NCBI GenBank assembly: GCA_045046885.1
Contig: JASFYX010000025.1
Coordinates: 1-14,637 of the forward strand
DNA from: CG1-02-35-72 sp045046885
GTDB lineage: Bacteria > Bacteroidota > Bacteroidia > Flavobacteriales > Flavobacteriaceae
Reading direction: 5' to 3'
Length of the DNA stretch: 14,637 bases
Made by a program: the position numbers and the translations under genes. Under the pieces are notes generated by a model that was given only the letters and a program-made list of their open reading frames with translations, was not told the DNA's origin and searched no databases. This document shows positions 8,510 to 14,599 of the stretch, piece after piece (position 1 is the stretch's first letter; each line of letters starts with the position of its first letter).

Positions 8510-8746
8510 CTATTTTATTTGAGTAAATATTTTTCTAAATCTTTGAGGAAATTTACCTTTTAAAATTAAATTTTCAATGCCATATACTGAATCTCCCAAT
8601 ATCGGATTTCCGATATTTGATAGGTGTTTATGCAATTGGTGTCGTCGTCCTGTTTGAGGTTCTAATTGTGCCAAGTTGATTTTGCCGAATCTTTCGGAAG
8701 AGACAGAATTGCAAAGCGTATAATTTGATTGTGATTTCTTTTTAAG
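8510..8746 (-). pseudogene. remnant of RluA-type pseudouridine synthase (5' truncated, internal deletion)
   Basis: The minus strand has an open frame from 8746 (after a TGA at 8747-8749) to a TAG at 8510-8512, with no usable start codon. It reads SERFGKINLAQLEPQTGRR, then HQLHKHLSNIGNPILGDSVYG. This is the conserved C-terminal part of RluA/TruC-family 23S rRNA or tRNA pseudouridine synthases (the QTGRRHQLR..H region). The catalytic HRLD aspartate segment is absent. After ENLILKGK the frame jumps directly to FPQRFRKIF, which resembles the extreme C-terminus of these enzymes. About 30 residues between (the usual LHA..L.F.HP part) therefore seem to be deleted. The gene is nonfunctional. It ends 21 bases before the helicase start. 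Insertion of the neighbouring secreted-protein gene may have broken it, but that is inference. Confidence 0.8.
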
Positions 8747-8772
8747 TCACTTTAAATAAGTTTAAACAAATC

Positions 8773-10284
8773 TTATTTCTTTATAATTTTTGACGTGTAG
8801 TTTGCTTTTGTCGTCTTAACCTTAACAAGGTAAATACCGGCATTTAAATTGTTTAAATCAACGCTTAATTGAGGATGAATAGTTTTTATATTTTTTATTA
8901 TCCGTCCGTTTATATCAAGTATTTGAATAGAAATAATATCAGCTAGAATTGTATTGTTAAATGTAAAGTTTAATTGATTATTTACCGGATTAGGGAAGAC
9001 CATTATCTGATTAGAAAATATTGACTCATTATCAATACCTAGCGCTCCACCATTATTTGTAATAGAAAAAATAGAAATACCTACTTCATTGGCTGTATCC
9101 ATATCTCTACTTAAAACAATTAACCTACTATCATCATCAGAAAGGTAAGACCATTGTACTTGTTCGCCAACAGTATAACTTACATCATTAGGGTTATAGA
9201 ATCTATCTACTCCAAGTGTATTAGATAATAAGTCACCTTCAAATGAATGTACTGTTATACCACTCTGAATCTGACTGCCATTTATTGTTGCCCTGTCAAC
9301 AGAAAGAATAAAAGGATTGTTATTAAAAAAATGTGTAGTAGCTGTTCGGTTTAGATATCCTATATATTCACCTGTAGTTAAATTATATACTTTACCTCCA
9401 AAAGTGACTAATTTGGTTCCATCTTTTGAGATTTTTGAATCAAAATTACCTGTATGTTTAGACCAAAGTATGGTTCCGTCAGAGGTGTTTATTACCGTTT
9501 GACCTTTGTCTTTAGAGCCGACAGAAATATAATTAGAATCATTAGTTATATTTAAACCGTTAATAAAAGCCCAGCCCCCAACATAACTCTTCCATGTTTC
9601 TGTTGCACTGATTGCTCCTGTAAAATTAAGGCTGTATTTTCTTAAATAGCCATCACCTGTACTCATATAAATAGAGGAATTATCGCTACTCCATAAAATT
9701 TCACGTACTTGACCATAAATATTTGAACCCCCAACATTCCTATGGAGTTGCTGATTTACCAAATCGTAAATATGAAAATTACCCTGTTGTAACCCAATGG
9801 CTACATATTTGCCATCGTGCGATATTTTCAAACTTTTGGTTTCTAATCCTGATATGTTAGATATTAAATTTCCTGTTACACCATCGATAATAAGCATATA
9901 GTCGCCACCACTTGGGTTGTAAGTACCGTTACTTTCTGGATGATTACTGGCAACAACTACAACACTGCCATCTTCGCTCATATCTCCTCCCCAAGCTTCC
10001 CATTCAAAGTTAAAATCCCAGATTAAAGTGCCATCAAAACTGTATTTATAGATTTTTGAAGCTGTTTTTGGATTGCTGGTTCCATTCCAGTTTTCTTGAC
10101 CGGGAATAGCTAGAAAAGTACCTTCGCTTTCTGAGACTGCACCTCTCCAGAATCCGGTAGAAGTATTTACAGATTTAATAAGTGTAAAGTCATAAGGAGA
10201 AAGGCCTTGAGTGCTTGGGCTTAATGTAACATTGACGTTTGGACTATTAGGATCAATAGAAATAATTTCAGTTTTTTTCCAGTC
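8773..10284 (-). CDS. beta-propeller and T9SS-tail part of a frameshifted secreted protein
   Basis: This is the downstream part of one gene that begins at 11018. The in-frame ATG at 9981 gives a 402-aa ORF, but it is internal. The same frame is open and protein-like back to 10284, reading TEIISIDPNSPNVNV, SPYDFTLIKSV and ending FEWEAWGGD just before that ATG. The region contains repeated beta-propeller blades (ISHDGKYVAIGL, WSSDNSSIYMST, ISKDGTKLVTFGG, LSDDDSRLIVLSR), like WD40/PQQ-type propellers. The last about 78 residues (IMVFPNPVNNQLNF to TSKIIKK, including LDINGRII and LNAGIYLVKV) are a type-A T9SS sorting domain. That domain sends the protein through the outer membrane and is then removed. 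No catalytic residues are apparent, so a binding or adhesive role is possible but unproven. The broken frame is the chief oddity. Confidence 0.8.
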   Translation of the reverse strand, partial: DWKKTEIISIDPNSPNVNVTLSPSTQGLSPYDFTLIKSVNTSTGFWRGAVSESEGTFLAIPGQENWNGTSNPKTASKIYKYSFDGTLIWDFNFEWEAWGGDMSEDGSVVVVASNHPESNGTYNPSGGDYMLIIDGVTGNLISNISGLETKSLKISHDGKYVAIGLQQGNFHIYDLVNQQLHRNVGGSNIYGQVREILWSSDNSSIYMSTGDGYLRKYSLNFTGAISATETWKSYVGGWAFINGLNITNDSNYISVGSKDKGQTVINTSDGTILWSKHTGNFDSKISKDGTKLVTFGGKVYNLTTGEYIGYLNRTATTHFFNNNPFILSVDRATINGSQIQSGITVHSFEGDLLSNTLGVDRFYNPNDVSYTVGEQVQWSYLSDDDSRLIVLSRDMDTANEVGISIFSITNNGGALGIDNESIFSNQIMVFPNPVNNQLNFTFNNTILADIISIQILDINGRIIKNIKTIHPQLSVDLNNLNAGIYLVKVKTTKANYTSKIIKK

Positions 10285-11018
10285 TTAGCAATTTTAACCA
10301 ACCAATCATTTCTGTTTTTTACCTTAGCTCTGAATAGATATGGCGTACTTCCTCCGTCACCATTTTGGATGCGGATAGTATTAAATAAATCGTCATGAAA
10401 ACCTTTTAATTCGGTTGCTACCTCTATATAAAACGGAGAAGTATCATCGGTAGTAACTTCAATTTCAATAGTTAAATCGCCATTGCTTACATCAATATTA
10501 TTTTCGTGGTTTGTAAACTCAAGTGTAATGGGTAAATCTGCAACTAAAGATCCGTCTTTTGGAAAGCCAGAAGCATTTAAAGCATCGCTTGATTCGCTAA
10601 AAAGGAAATGAAAATTATAGGCCTTTGTTTCATTAACTATAGGAGGTGTATTTCCAAATCTGCTCTCATATATACCGCTCAACCAATTTTGGGTATATGC
10701 TGTCTCGCCTTGGTTAATAAGTAGTGCCCCACCATTTGGAAATACTGCAAAACCACCATCTCCATGATTATCACGGAGAGGATTTTCGGCCGTAAGACCT
10801 TCAATATATAATTGAAAATACAGAGGTAAGGGCGACGTGTTACTTACATTAGTAACCTGTAATTTTGAATTTACATTTTTACCATCTAACCCTGTATCGA
10901 AGCTGGTTTGAGTAATATAGCTAATTTCATAGCCATTCCAAGTTGTGCTAGTTGAGGCTTGCGAAAAGCCATAAGTGGTAATTAAGAATATTAATAAAAA
11001 AAGGTAGTTTTTTTTCAT
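10221..11018 (-). CDS. N-terminal part of the frameshifted T9SS secreted protein
   Basis: As read, this ORF is 265 aa. Residues 1-20 are a signal peptide (MKKNYLFLLIFLITTYGFSQ). The following region, rich in Thr, Ser, Asn and aromatic residues, looks like an extracellular beta-sandwich: TWNGYEISYITQTSFDTG, DNHGDGGFAVFPNGGALL, and an immunoglobulin-like stretch LTIEIEVTTDDTSPFYIEV. No specific family is recognised. The last 18 or so residues (LKLFLLILIVQ...) are out-of-frame translation after the A7 run at 10272-10278. Adding one A continues the frame into IDPNSPNVNV and the propeller. Restored, the gene 11018-8773 would encode 748 aa. A rather long gap of about 210 bases separates it from the tRNA-relic array upstream, with no clear promoter seen. 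Confidence 0.75.
   Translation of the reverse strand: MKKNYLFLLIFLITTYGFSQASTSTTWNGYEISYITQTSFDTGLDGKNVNSKLQVTNVSNTSPLPLYFQLYIEGLTAENPLRDNHGDGGFAVFPNGGALLINQGETAYTQNWLSGIYESRFGNTPPIVNETKAYNFHFLFSESSDALNASGFPKDGSLVADLPITLEFTNHENNIDVSNGDLTIEIEVTTDDTSPFYIEVATELKGFHDDLFNTIRIQNGDGGSTPYLFRAKVKNRNDWLVKIAKTGKKLKLFLLILIVQTSMLH
10272..10278 (-). other. A7 homopolymer frameshift site
   Basis: On the coding (minus) strand the sequence is ACTGGAAAAAAACTGAA. The upstream frame reads GGA AAA AAA CTG and runs to a premature stop at 10221. The downstream frame needs one extra A, or a -1 slip on A AAA AAA, to read ACT GAA. Possible causes are an assembly or sequencing error, a real pseudogene, phase variation, or programmed slippage. 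A one-base correction restores a 748-codon frame without internal stops. Confidence 0.85.
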
Positions 11019-11230
11019 TTTAAGAGCGTTTTAAATTCAGCATTCAATACAATTGCTTTAACTGAAAATTAATAATATGCAATATAATGGTTAGCCTAAT
11101 TTGTATATGCAACATTTGAGACATAAAAAGAAGAAAAAATAACGGGTTATTTGACTTTTGATGATGATGATTTATTGTGACAAGAAATGAATGATTTGAT
11201 GTGTAAAAAATGAGTATATAGCAATTCATA
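11019..11230. other. intergenic spacer upstream of the T9SS gene
   Basis: This 212-base AT-rich stretch lies between the last terminator copy and the T9SS gene start. I find no tRNA or nuclease remnant in it. The near match TATATTG (minus strand, around 11081-11087) lacks one T of TAnnTTTG. Short frames here do not look coding. Confidence 0.4.
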
Positions 11231-11260
11231 AAAAAACCACTTCAAAAAGAAGTGGTTTTT
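11231..11260 (-). terminator. terminator copy 1 (after relic 1)
   Basis: On the minus strand the stem AAACCACTTC / GAAGTGGTTT has a five-base loop and is followed by a T run (AAAAAA on the plus strand at 11231-11236). The stem is the same as that of the terminator after the intact tRNA; only the loop differs. Confidence 0.75.
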
Positions 11261-11262
11261 AG

Positions 11263-11339
11263 TAGCGGGGACTGGCGTGTCAGTCAACTGACTGTCGAAC
11301 CAGCGTCCGTCAGCTGACGGATATGAGCCCAACGAGCTA
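11263..11339 (-). pseudogene. tRNA-fMet 3' relic 1 with two palindromic segments
   Basis: On the minus strand this matches the tRNA-fMet gene from the D-loop end (TAGCTC) through the anticodon 5' arm (GGGCTCATA). It then matches the T-arm (CGCTGGTTCGA) and the acceptor 3' strand (CCAGTCCCCGCT). The 5' acceptor strand and most of the D-arm are missing. The 3' anticodon arm is replaced by TCCGTCAGCTGACGGA (11306-11321), and the T-loop is expanded by a second near-palindrome (11281-11294). It cannot fold as a tRNA. It differs from relic 2 by one 3-base deletion and one substitution. Confidence 0.85.
11306..11321. repeat. 16-bp palindrome in relic 1
   Basis: TCCGTCAGCTGACGGA is perfectly self-complementary. 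It stands where the real tRNA has the 3' anticodon stem and variable loop. Its core GTCAGCTGAC is nearly the same as the core GTCAGTTGAC of the second segment in the same relic. Confidence 0.85.
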
Positions 11340-11588
11340 TTTATTAATAATATTTTTGATAAAATTTCTACCTCTGGAGCTCTTTAACTCCTTTTCTCTA
11401 TGCAGGGCATTTTTTTTACAATCAAAAAATTCAACATAAACAACAATCCAAGGGCGAAATTTTTTAGTGTAACCTTTTCCTAATTTATTATGAGATAAAA
11501 ATCTGGCAATTAAATTTGAAGTAAATCCTATGTAAATTTTGTCAAAAGATTTTGAGTATAATGCGTATGTAACATATTCATCTTTCAT
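11337..11588 (-). CDS. small GIY-YIG endonuclease-like protein, copy B
   Basis: 83 aa, a single stand-alone GIY-YIG nuclease domain of the URI/YhbQ-type (COG2827-like). The two signature strands are ALYS (residues 9-12) and IYIGFT (about 18-23). They are followed by the conserved arginine in LIARFLSHN (Arg29) and the metal-binding glutamate in HREKELKSSRGR. The first signature is weakened (ALY rather than GIY), as it is in many small members. Differences from copy A are spread across about 15 of 79 aligned positions (81% identity) and are largely conservative, with the active-site residues kept. This pattern suggests selection rather than decay. Its TAG stop overlaps the beginning of the adjacent tRNA relic. 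A conserved CTAATTTTAT lies just before the start in both copies. Its DNA target is unknown. Confidence 0.85.
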   Translation of the reverse strand: MKDEYVTYALYSKSFDKIYIGFTSNLIARFLSHNKLGKGYTKKFRPWIVVYVEFFDCKKNALHREKELKSSRGRNFIKNIINK

Positions 11589-11616
11589 AACATAAAATTA
11601 GTAAAATCATAAAGAA

Positions 11617-11648
11617 TAAAAAACCACTTCTTTTTAGAAGTGGTTTTT
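11617..11648 (-). terminator. terminator copy 2 (after relic 2)
   Basis: The minus-strand stem AAACCACTTCT / AGAAGTGGTTT is followed by a T run. It has the same stem as the tRNA terminator and sits at the same place relative to the relic acceptor end. Confidence 0.75.
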
Positions 11649-11650
11649 AG

Positions 11651-11730
11651 TAGCGGGGACTGGCGTGTCAGTCAACTGACTGAACTCGAACCAGCGTCCG
11701 TCAGCTGACGGATATGAGCCCAACGAGTTA
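11651..11730 (-). pseudogene. tRNA-fMet 3' relic 2 with two palindromic segments
   Basis: This has the same structure as relic 1 and is the fuller copy. The tRNA 3' part from about nucleotide 20 is retained. The 3' anticodon arm is replaced by TCCGTCAGCTGACGGA (11697-11712). The T-loop carries TCAGTCAACTGACTGA on the plus strand (11668-11683), a 16-base palindrome apart from its central two bases. The short T-stem (CTGG / CCAG) still flanks the second segment, so the RNA could fold as two hairpins, one inside a short outer stem. Confidence 0.85.
11697..11712. repeat. 16-bp palindrome in relic 2
   Basis: This is identical to the palindrome at 11306-11321 (TCCGTCAGCTGACGGA) and sits at the same position in the second relic. 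Confidence 0.85.
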
Positions 11731-11982
11731 TTTTATTAAAAGAGTGTTTTTTATAAAATGTCTTCCGCGAGAACTTTTTAATTCTTTTTCTCTTTGCAGT
11801 GCCTGAAGTTTAGAATTAAAGAATTCAACATAAATTACCAACCAAGGGCGGAATTTTTTAGTATATCCCTTTCCAAATTTATTGTGAGATAAAAATCGTG
11901 TTATTAGGTTTGAAGTAAATCCAATATAAATTTTATCAAAAGTTTTTGAATACAATATATATGTCACAAATTCTTTTTGCAT
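11728..11982 (-). CDS. small GIY-YIG endonuclease-like protein, copy A
   Basis: 84 aa, a stand-alone GIY-YIG nuclease domain. The signature segments are YILYS (8-12) and IYIGFT (18-23). The conserved arginine is Arg29 in LITRFLSHN, and the probable metal-ligand glutamate is Glu65 or Glu67 in QREKELKSSRGR. Members of this small family are common in Flavobacteriaceae and are typically annotated only as GIY-YIG nuclease family protein. The gene lies between the terminator of the intact tRNA and a tRNA relic. Its TAA stop falls at the relic junction. The start ATG at 11982 is preceded by CTAATTTTAT, also found before copy B. Because a terminator stands upstream, it needs its own promoter or read-through. 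Roles in homing into the tRNA locus or in DNA repair are both possible and unproven. Confidence 0.87.
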   Translation of the reverse strand: MQKEFVTYILYSKTFDKIYIGFTSNLITRFLSHNKFGKGYTKKFRPWLVIYVEFFNSKLQALQREKELKSSRGRHFIKNTLLIK

Positions 11983-12010
11983 TCTATAAAATTAGGAAAA
12001 CTATATTAAC

Positions 12011-12044
12011 AAAAAAAAACCACTTCTAAAAAGAAGTGGTTTCT
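12011..12044 (-). terminator. terminator of tRNA-fMet
   Basis: On the minus strand, just after the tRNA, the stem AAACCACTTCT / AGAAGTGGTTT with a short loop is followed by a run of nine T. This is a classic rho-independent terminator. Confidence 0.85.
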
Positions 12045-12046
12045 AG

Positions 12047-12119
<73 letters not shown>

Positions 12120-12130
12120 ATGTATATTTA

Positions 12131-12149
12131 AATCAGTTTAATACTGATT
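12131..12149. other. small hairpin between rho and tRNA-fMet
   Basis: AATCAGT and ACTGATT form a perfect 7-bp inverted repeat with a 5-base loop, downstream of rho and inside the tRNA leader. The following T run is weak, so it is at best a poor terminator. It could be an RNA-processing signal. Confidence 0.35.
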
Positions 12150-12169
12150 GTATTGTAATTTTGAGTTTG

Positions 12170-12177
12170 CAAATATA
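12170..12177 (-). promoter_or_regulatory. tRNA-fMet promoter -7 box
   Basis: The minus strand reads TATATTTG, an exact TAnnTTTG match. A leader of about 40 bases would precede the tRNA. No exact TTTG lies at the -33 position. Confidence 0.5.
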
Positions 12178-12216
12178 CAAAATTTTGACTTTAAGAAAAG
12201 ATAAAATGTGATAAAA

Positions 12217-13887
12217 TTATCCGTTCATCGAAACCAAAAATTCAGTGTTATTTGTTGTGTATTTAATTTTGTCGTTAATAGACTCCATCGCTTCAACAGG
12301 ATTCATATCGGCCAAGTACTTACGTAAAATCCACATACGTTGTATGGTTTTATCGTCTAACAACAAGTCGTCACGACGTGTGCTTGATTTAACCAAATCA
12401 ATAGCAGGGAAGATACGGCGGTTAGAAATATTACGATCTAATTGTAGCTCCATATTACCTGTACCTTTAAATTCTTCAAAGATAACTTCATCCATTTTTG
12501 ATCCAGTTTCTGTAAGAGCTGTTGCAATAATGGTCAATGAACCACCGCCTTCAATATTCCTTGCAGCGCCAAAAAAGCGTTTGGGTTTGTGCAATGCATT
12601 GGCATCAATACCACCTGATAATATTTTACCTGAGGCAGGTGCCACAGTATTATAGGCACGTGCTAAGCGTGTGATTGAATCTAATAAAATAACCACATCA
12701 TGACCACATTCTACCAAACGTTTAGCTTTATCTAATACAATATTGGCAACTTTTACATGTTTATCGGCAGGCTCATCAAAAGTTGACGCTACTACTTCGC
12801 CACGGACGTTGCGTTGCATATCGGTTACTTCTTCAGGACGTTCGTCAATCAACAAAATAATTTGATACACTTCAGGATGGTTGGCGGCAATGGCATTGGC
12901 AATGTCTTTTAACAACATTGTTTTACCCGTTTTTGGTTGCGATACTATCATTCCACGTTGACCTTTTCCAATAGGGCAAAATAAATCCATTATTCTAGTT
13001 GAAATAGAACTGCCTTTCTCTGTAATATTGAATTTTTCTGTTGGAAAAAGTGGCGTTAAATGTTCAAAAGCTACACGGTCTCTTACAATTTGTGGATTTA
13101 AGCCATTAATTAAGGATACGCGGATAAGTGGGAAATATTTTTCACCTTCTTTAGGCGGACGCACATTACCTCTAACAGTATCACCCGTTTTTAAACCAAA
13201 GAGTTTAATTTGCGATTGTGATACGTAAATATCATCGGGTGATGATAGGTAATTATAATCTGAGGAACGTAAAAAACCATAGCCATCTTGCATAATTTCT
13301 AAAACACCTTCACTTTCTATAATACCATCAAATTCATAATCTGGGTCGCGGTATTTGCCTTGACGTTTTTGTTCGTTAGGGTTTTTATTATTATTATTAT
13401 TATGTTGAGGTCTTCTGTTTTTAGAATCATCCTTTTTAGGACGTTGAGGTACCGTCTTTTTCTCAGCAGTTTGTGGATTGTTCAAAACCTTTTCTGATTT
13501 AAATGCAGGCTTATTTTCTGTTTTAGGAAGTGGATTAGAATCTCTTTTAATAATAGGCTTGTTTATTTCTCTTTTAGGAGAAACAGCAGTCTGTTTTTCA
13601 GAGTCATTTTTAGGAGCTACAGCTTTGTCGGCAGGTTTTTCGAATAAATTTTTTTGATTATTATTCGGAATTCTTTTGCGCTTAGATTTTTGATTTGAAT
13701 TATTTTCAAATTTTCTAGAAGTGCTGGGTTCTGGAGCTGTCGTTTTTGGTTCAGCAGCTTGTATATCAAGGATTTGATAAATTAAATCAAGCTTTTTAAG
13801 TTGTCTATACTTTGAGACGTTAAGTGTTTTAGCGATTTCTTGTAAATCGGTTAATTTTTTCCCTTTAAGGGCAGAAATATCTAACAT
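12217..13887 (-). CDS. rho: transcription termination factor Rho
   Basis: Hexameric RNA-dependent ATPase that ends transcription by translocating along untranslated RNA. The protein is 556 aa, against about 420 in E. coli. The order is: Rho N-terminal helical domain (1-42, LTDLQEIAKTLNV); a long Lys/Asn/Pro-rich disordered insert (about 46-185, including an Asn tract); cold-shock RNA-binding domain (about 187-265, VLEIMQDGYGFLRS); then the ATPase domain. Walker A is QPKTGKTM (317-324), Walker B is DVVILLD (397-403), and the secondary RNA-binding segment is SGGIDANALHKPKRFFGAARN. The long insert is typical of Bacteroidota; in B. thetaiotaomicron the Rho insert has been reported to drive phase separation. 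Upstream lies a divergent DUF4293 gene, and downstream is tRNA-fMet. All catalytic motifs are intact. Confidence 0.97.
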   Translation of the reverse strand: MLDISALKGKKLTDLQEIAKTLNVSKYRQLKKLDLIYQILDIQAAEPKTTAPEPSTSRKFENNSNQKSKRKRIPNNNQKNLFEKPADKAVAPKNDSEKQTAVSPKREINKPIIKRDSNPLPKTENKPAFKSEKVLNNPQTAEKKTVPQRPKKDDSKNRRPQHNNNNNKNPNEQKRQGKYRDPDYEFDGIIESEGVLEIMQDGYGFLRSSDYNYLSSPDDIYVSQSQIKLFGLKTGDTVRGNVRPPKEGEKYFPLIRVSLINGLNPQIVRDRVAFEHLTPLFPTEKFNITEKGSSISTRIMDLFCPIGKGQRGMIVSQPKTGKTMLLKDIANAIAANHPEVYQIILLIDERPEEVTDMQRNVRGEVVASTFDEPADKHVKVANIVLDKAKRLVECGHDVVILLDSITRLARAYNTVAPASGKILSGGIDANALHKPKRFFGAARNIEGGGSLTIIATALTETGSKMDEVIFEEFKGTGNMELQLDRNISNRRIFPAIDLVKSSTRRDDLLLDDKTIQRMWILRKYLADMNPVEAMESINDKIKYTTNNTEFLVSMNG

Positions 13888-14084
13888 AAAGATAAAATAT
13901 TAAGTGATAAAATTCTTTTAAAAGAATGGATTGTGTTTATATTTTTGAATTATAAATTTTTTGTGAAGAACACGCTTTTTTTTTGACGTGATTGTTACTG
14001 CAATATTACGCTTTTTTTTTAAAAAGAAAAAAGTATAAATAAAAAAGAATGATTTACATTTGCAATTAATATTTTTAAAAGCTA
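13888..14084. promoter_or_regulatory. divergent rho / DUF4293 intergenic region
   Basis: This 197-base AT-rich region should hold the rho promoter and leader as well as the DUF4293 promoter. It contains a 16-bp palindrome (ATTCTTTTAAAAGAAT, 13912-13927) near the rho start. It also has a 13-base direct repeat ACGC plus nine T (13972-13984 and 14008-14020). On the minus strand TAATATTG (14001-14008) is a 7-of-8 match to the -7 box and is a possible rho promoter. Confidence 0.45.
14055..14062 (+). promoter_or_regulatory. DUF4293 gene promoter -7 box
   Basis: TACATTTG matches TAnnTTTG exactly. A transcription start near 14069 gives a leader of about 16 bases before the ATG at 14085. Confidence 0.55.
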
Positions 14085-14519
14085 ATGATTCAAAGAATTC
14101 AATCAGTTTATTTGGCTATAATAGTACTAATTAGCAGTATTTTAGTTATTTATGTACCGCTATGGGTTACTAATAAAACAGAGGCTTTATTTGTCTATCA
14201 ATCATTTGATAATAAGGAAATATTAATAATGAGTATAGCTATTGGTTTTGTAATAACATTTATTTTAGCCTTAGTGAGCTTATTGCAATACAAAAAGAGA
14301 AAATCACAATTTATGTTAAACAGACTTAATATAATTGTTAACCTATATTTGATAGGAGTATTGTTGTACTATTTATTAAATTTATCTGGAGAAATTGTTA
14401 TTTCTGAGAAGGGTATTGGGAGTTTTATTCCTGTATTAAATATTGTTTTATTGGCTTTGGCTAATAAAGCGATACAAAAGGATGAAGCACTCGTAAAATC
14501 TATGGATAGATTACGGTAA
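14085..14519 (+). CDS. DUF4293 family integral membrane protein
   Basis: 144 aa with four predicted membrane helices: about 8-28, 46-68, 81-101 and 112-130. The start MIQRIQSVYL and the end NKAIQKDEALVKSMDRLR are the recognisable ends of DUF4293, a small inner-membrane family of Bacteroidota with no known function. A short positively charged loop (KKRKSQ) follows helix 2. It is divergent from rho, an arrangement I recall as frequent in Flavobacteriia, which suggests shared regulation rather than a known shared role. It is followed by a strong terminator, so the gene is probably transcribed alone. The function cannot be stated. Confidence 0.88.
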   Translation: MIQRIQSVYLAIIVLISSILVIYVPLWVTNKTEALFVYQSFDNKEILIMSIAIGFVITFILALVSLLQYKKRKSQFMLNRLNIIVNLYLIGVLLYYLLNLSGEIVISEKGIGSFIPVLNIVLLALANKAIQKDEALVKSMDRLR

Positions 14520-14545
14520 ACCTATAATCTTAGTTTTAGTGCGTT

Positions 14546-14578
14546 AAAACCACTTGTATTTTTACAAGTGGTTTTTTT
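14546..14578 (+). terminator. terminator of the DUF4293 gene
   Basis: A perfect 13-bp stem AAAACCACTTGTA / TACAAGTGGTTTT with a TTTT loop is followed by more T. Because AAAA precedes the stem, it could also act on transcripts from the other direction. Its core resembles the tRNA terminator (AAACCACTT). Confidence 0.9.
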
Positions 14579-14599
14579 ATTTTACACCTTTTTTTGTCT

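Larger units (their letters stand above)
11231..12010 (-). mobile_element. two tandem GIY-YIG / tRNA-fMet-relic / terminator units
   Basis: Downstream of the intact tRNA and its terminator, minus strand, the order nuclease gene, tRNA 3' relic, terminator hairpin occurs twice. Unit lengths are about 390 bases each. The nuclease stop codon lies at the junction with the relic in both units. The arrangement looks like a small element that inserted beside the tRNA gene and carries a copy of the tRNA 3' end plus its terminator, then duplicated in tandem. The term mobile is inferred from structure; no transposase or integrase is present. Confidence 0.5.

Noticed and set aside
8753..8777. AAATAAG / CTTATTT inverted repeat after the T9SS gene
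   Set aside because: It overlaps the stop region, has an 11-base loop and no T run, so it is not a credible terminator.
9317..9502. 61-aa plus-strand ORF
   Set aside because: Antisense shadow of the T9SS propeller gene.
11044..11229. 61-aa minus-strand ORF
   Set aside because: Low-complexity AT-rich translation with no domain or plausible leader.
11147..11332. 61-aa minus-strand ORF running through tRNA relic 1
   Set aside because: Its sequence is simply the translation of the tRNA relic, palindrome and terminator, so it is not a gene.
12245..12655. 136-aa plus-strand ORF
   Set aside because: Antisense shadow of the strongly conserved rho ATPase region.
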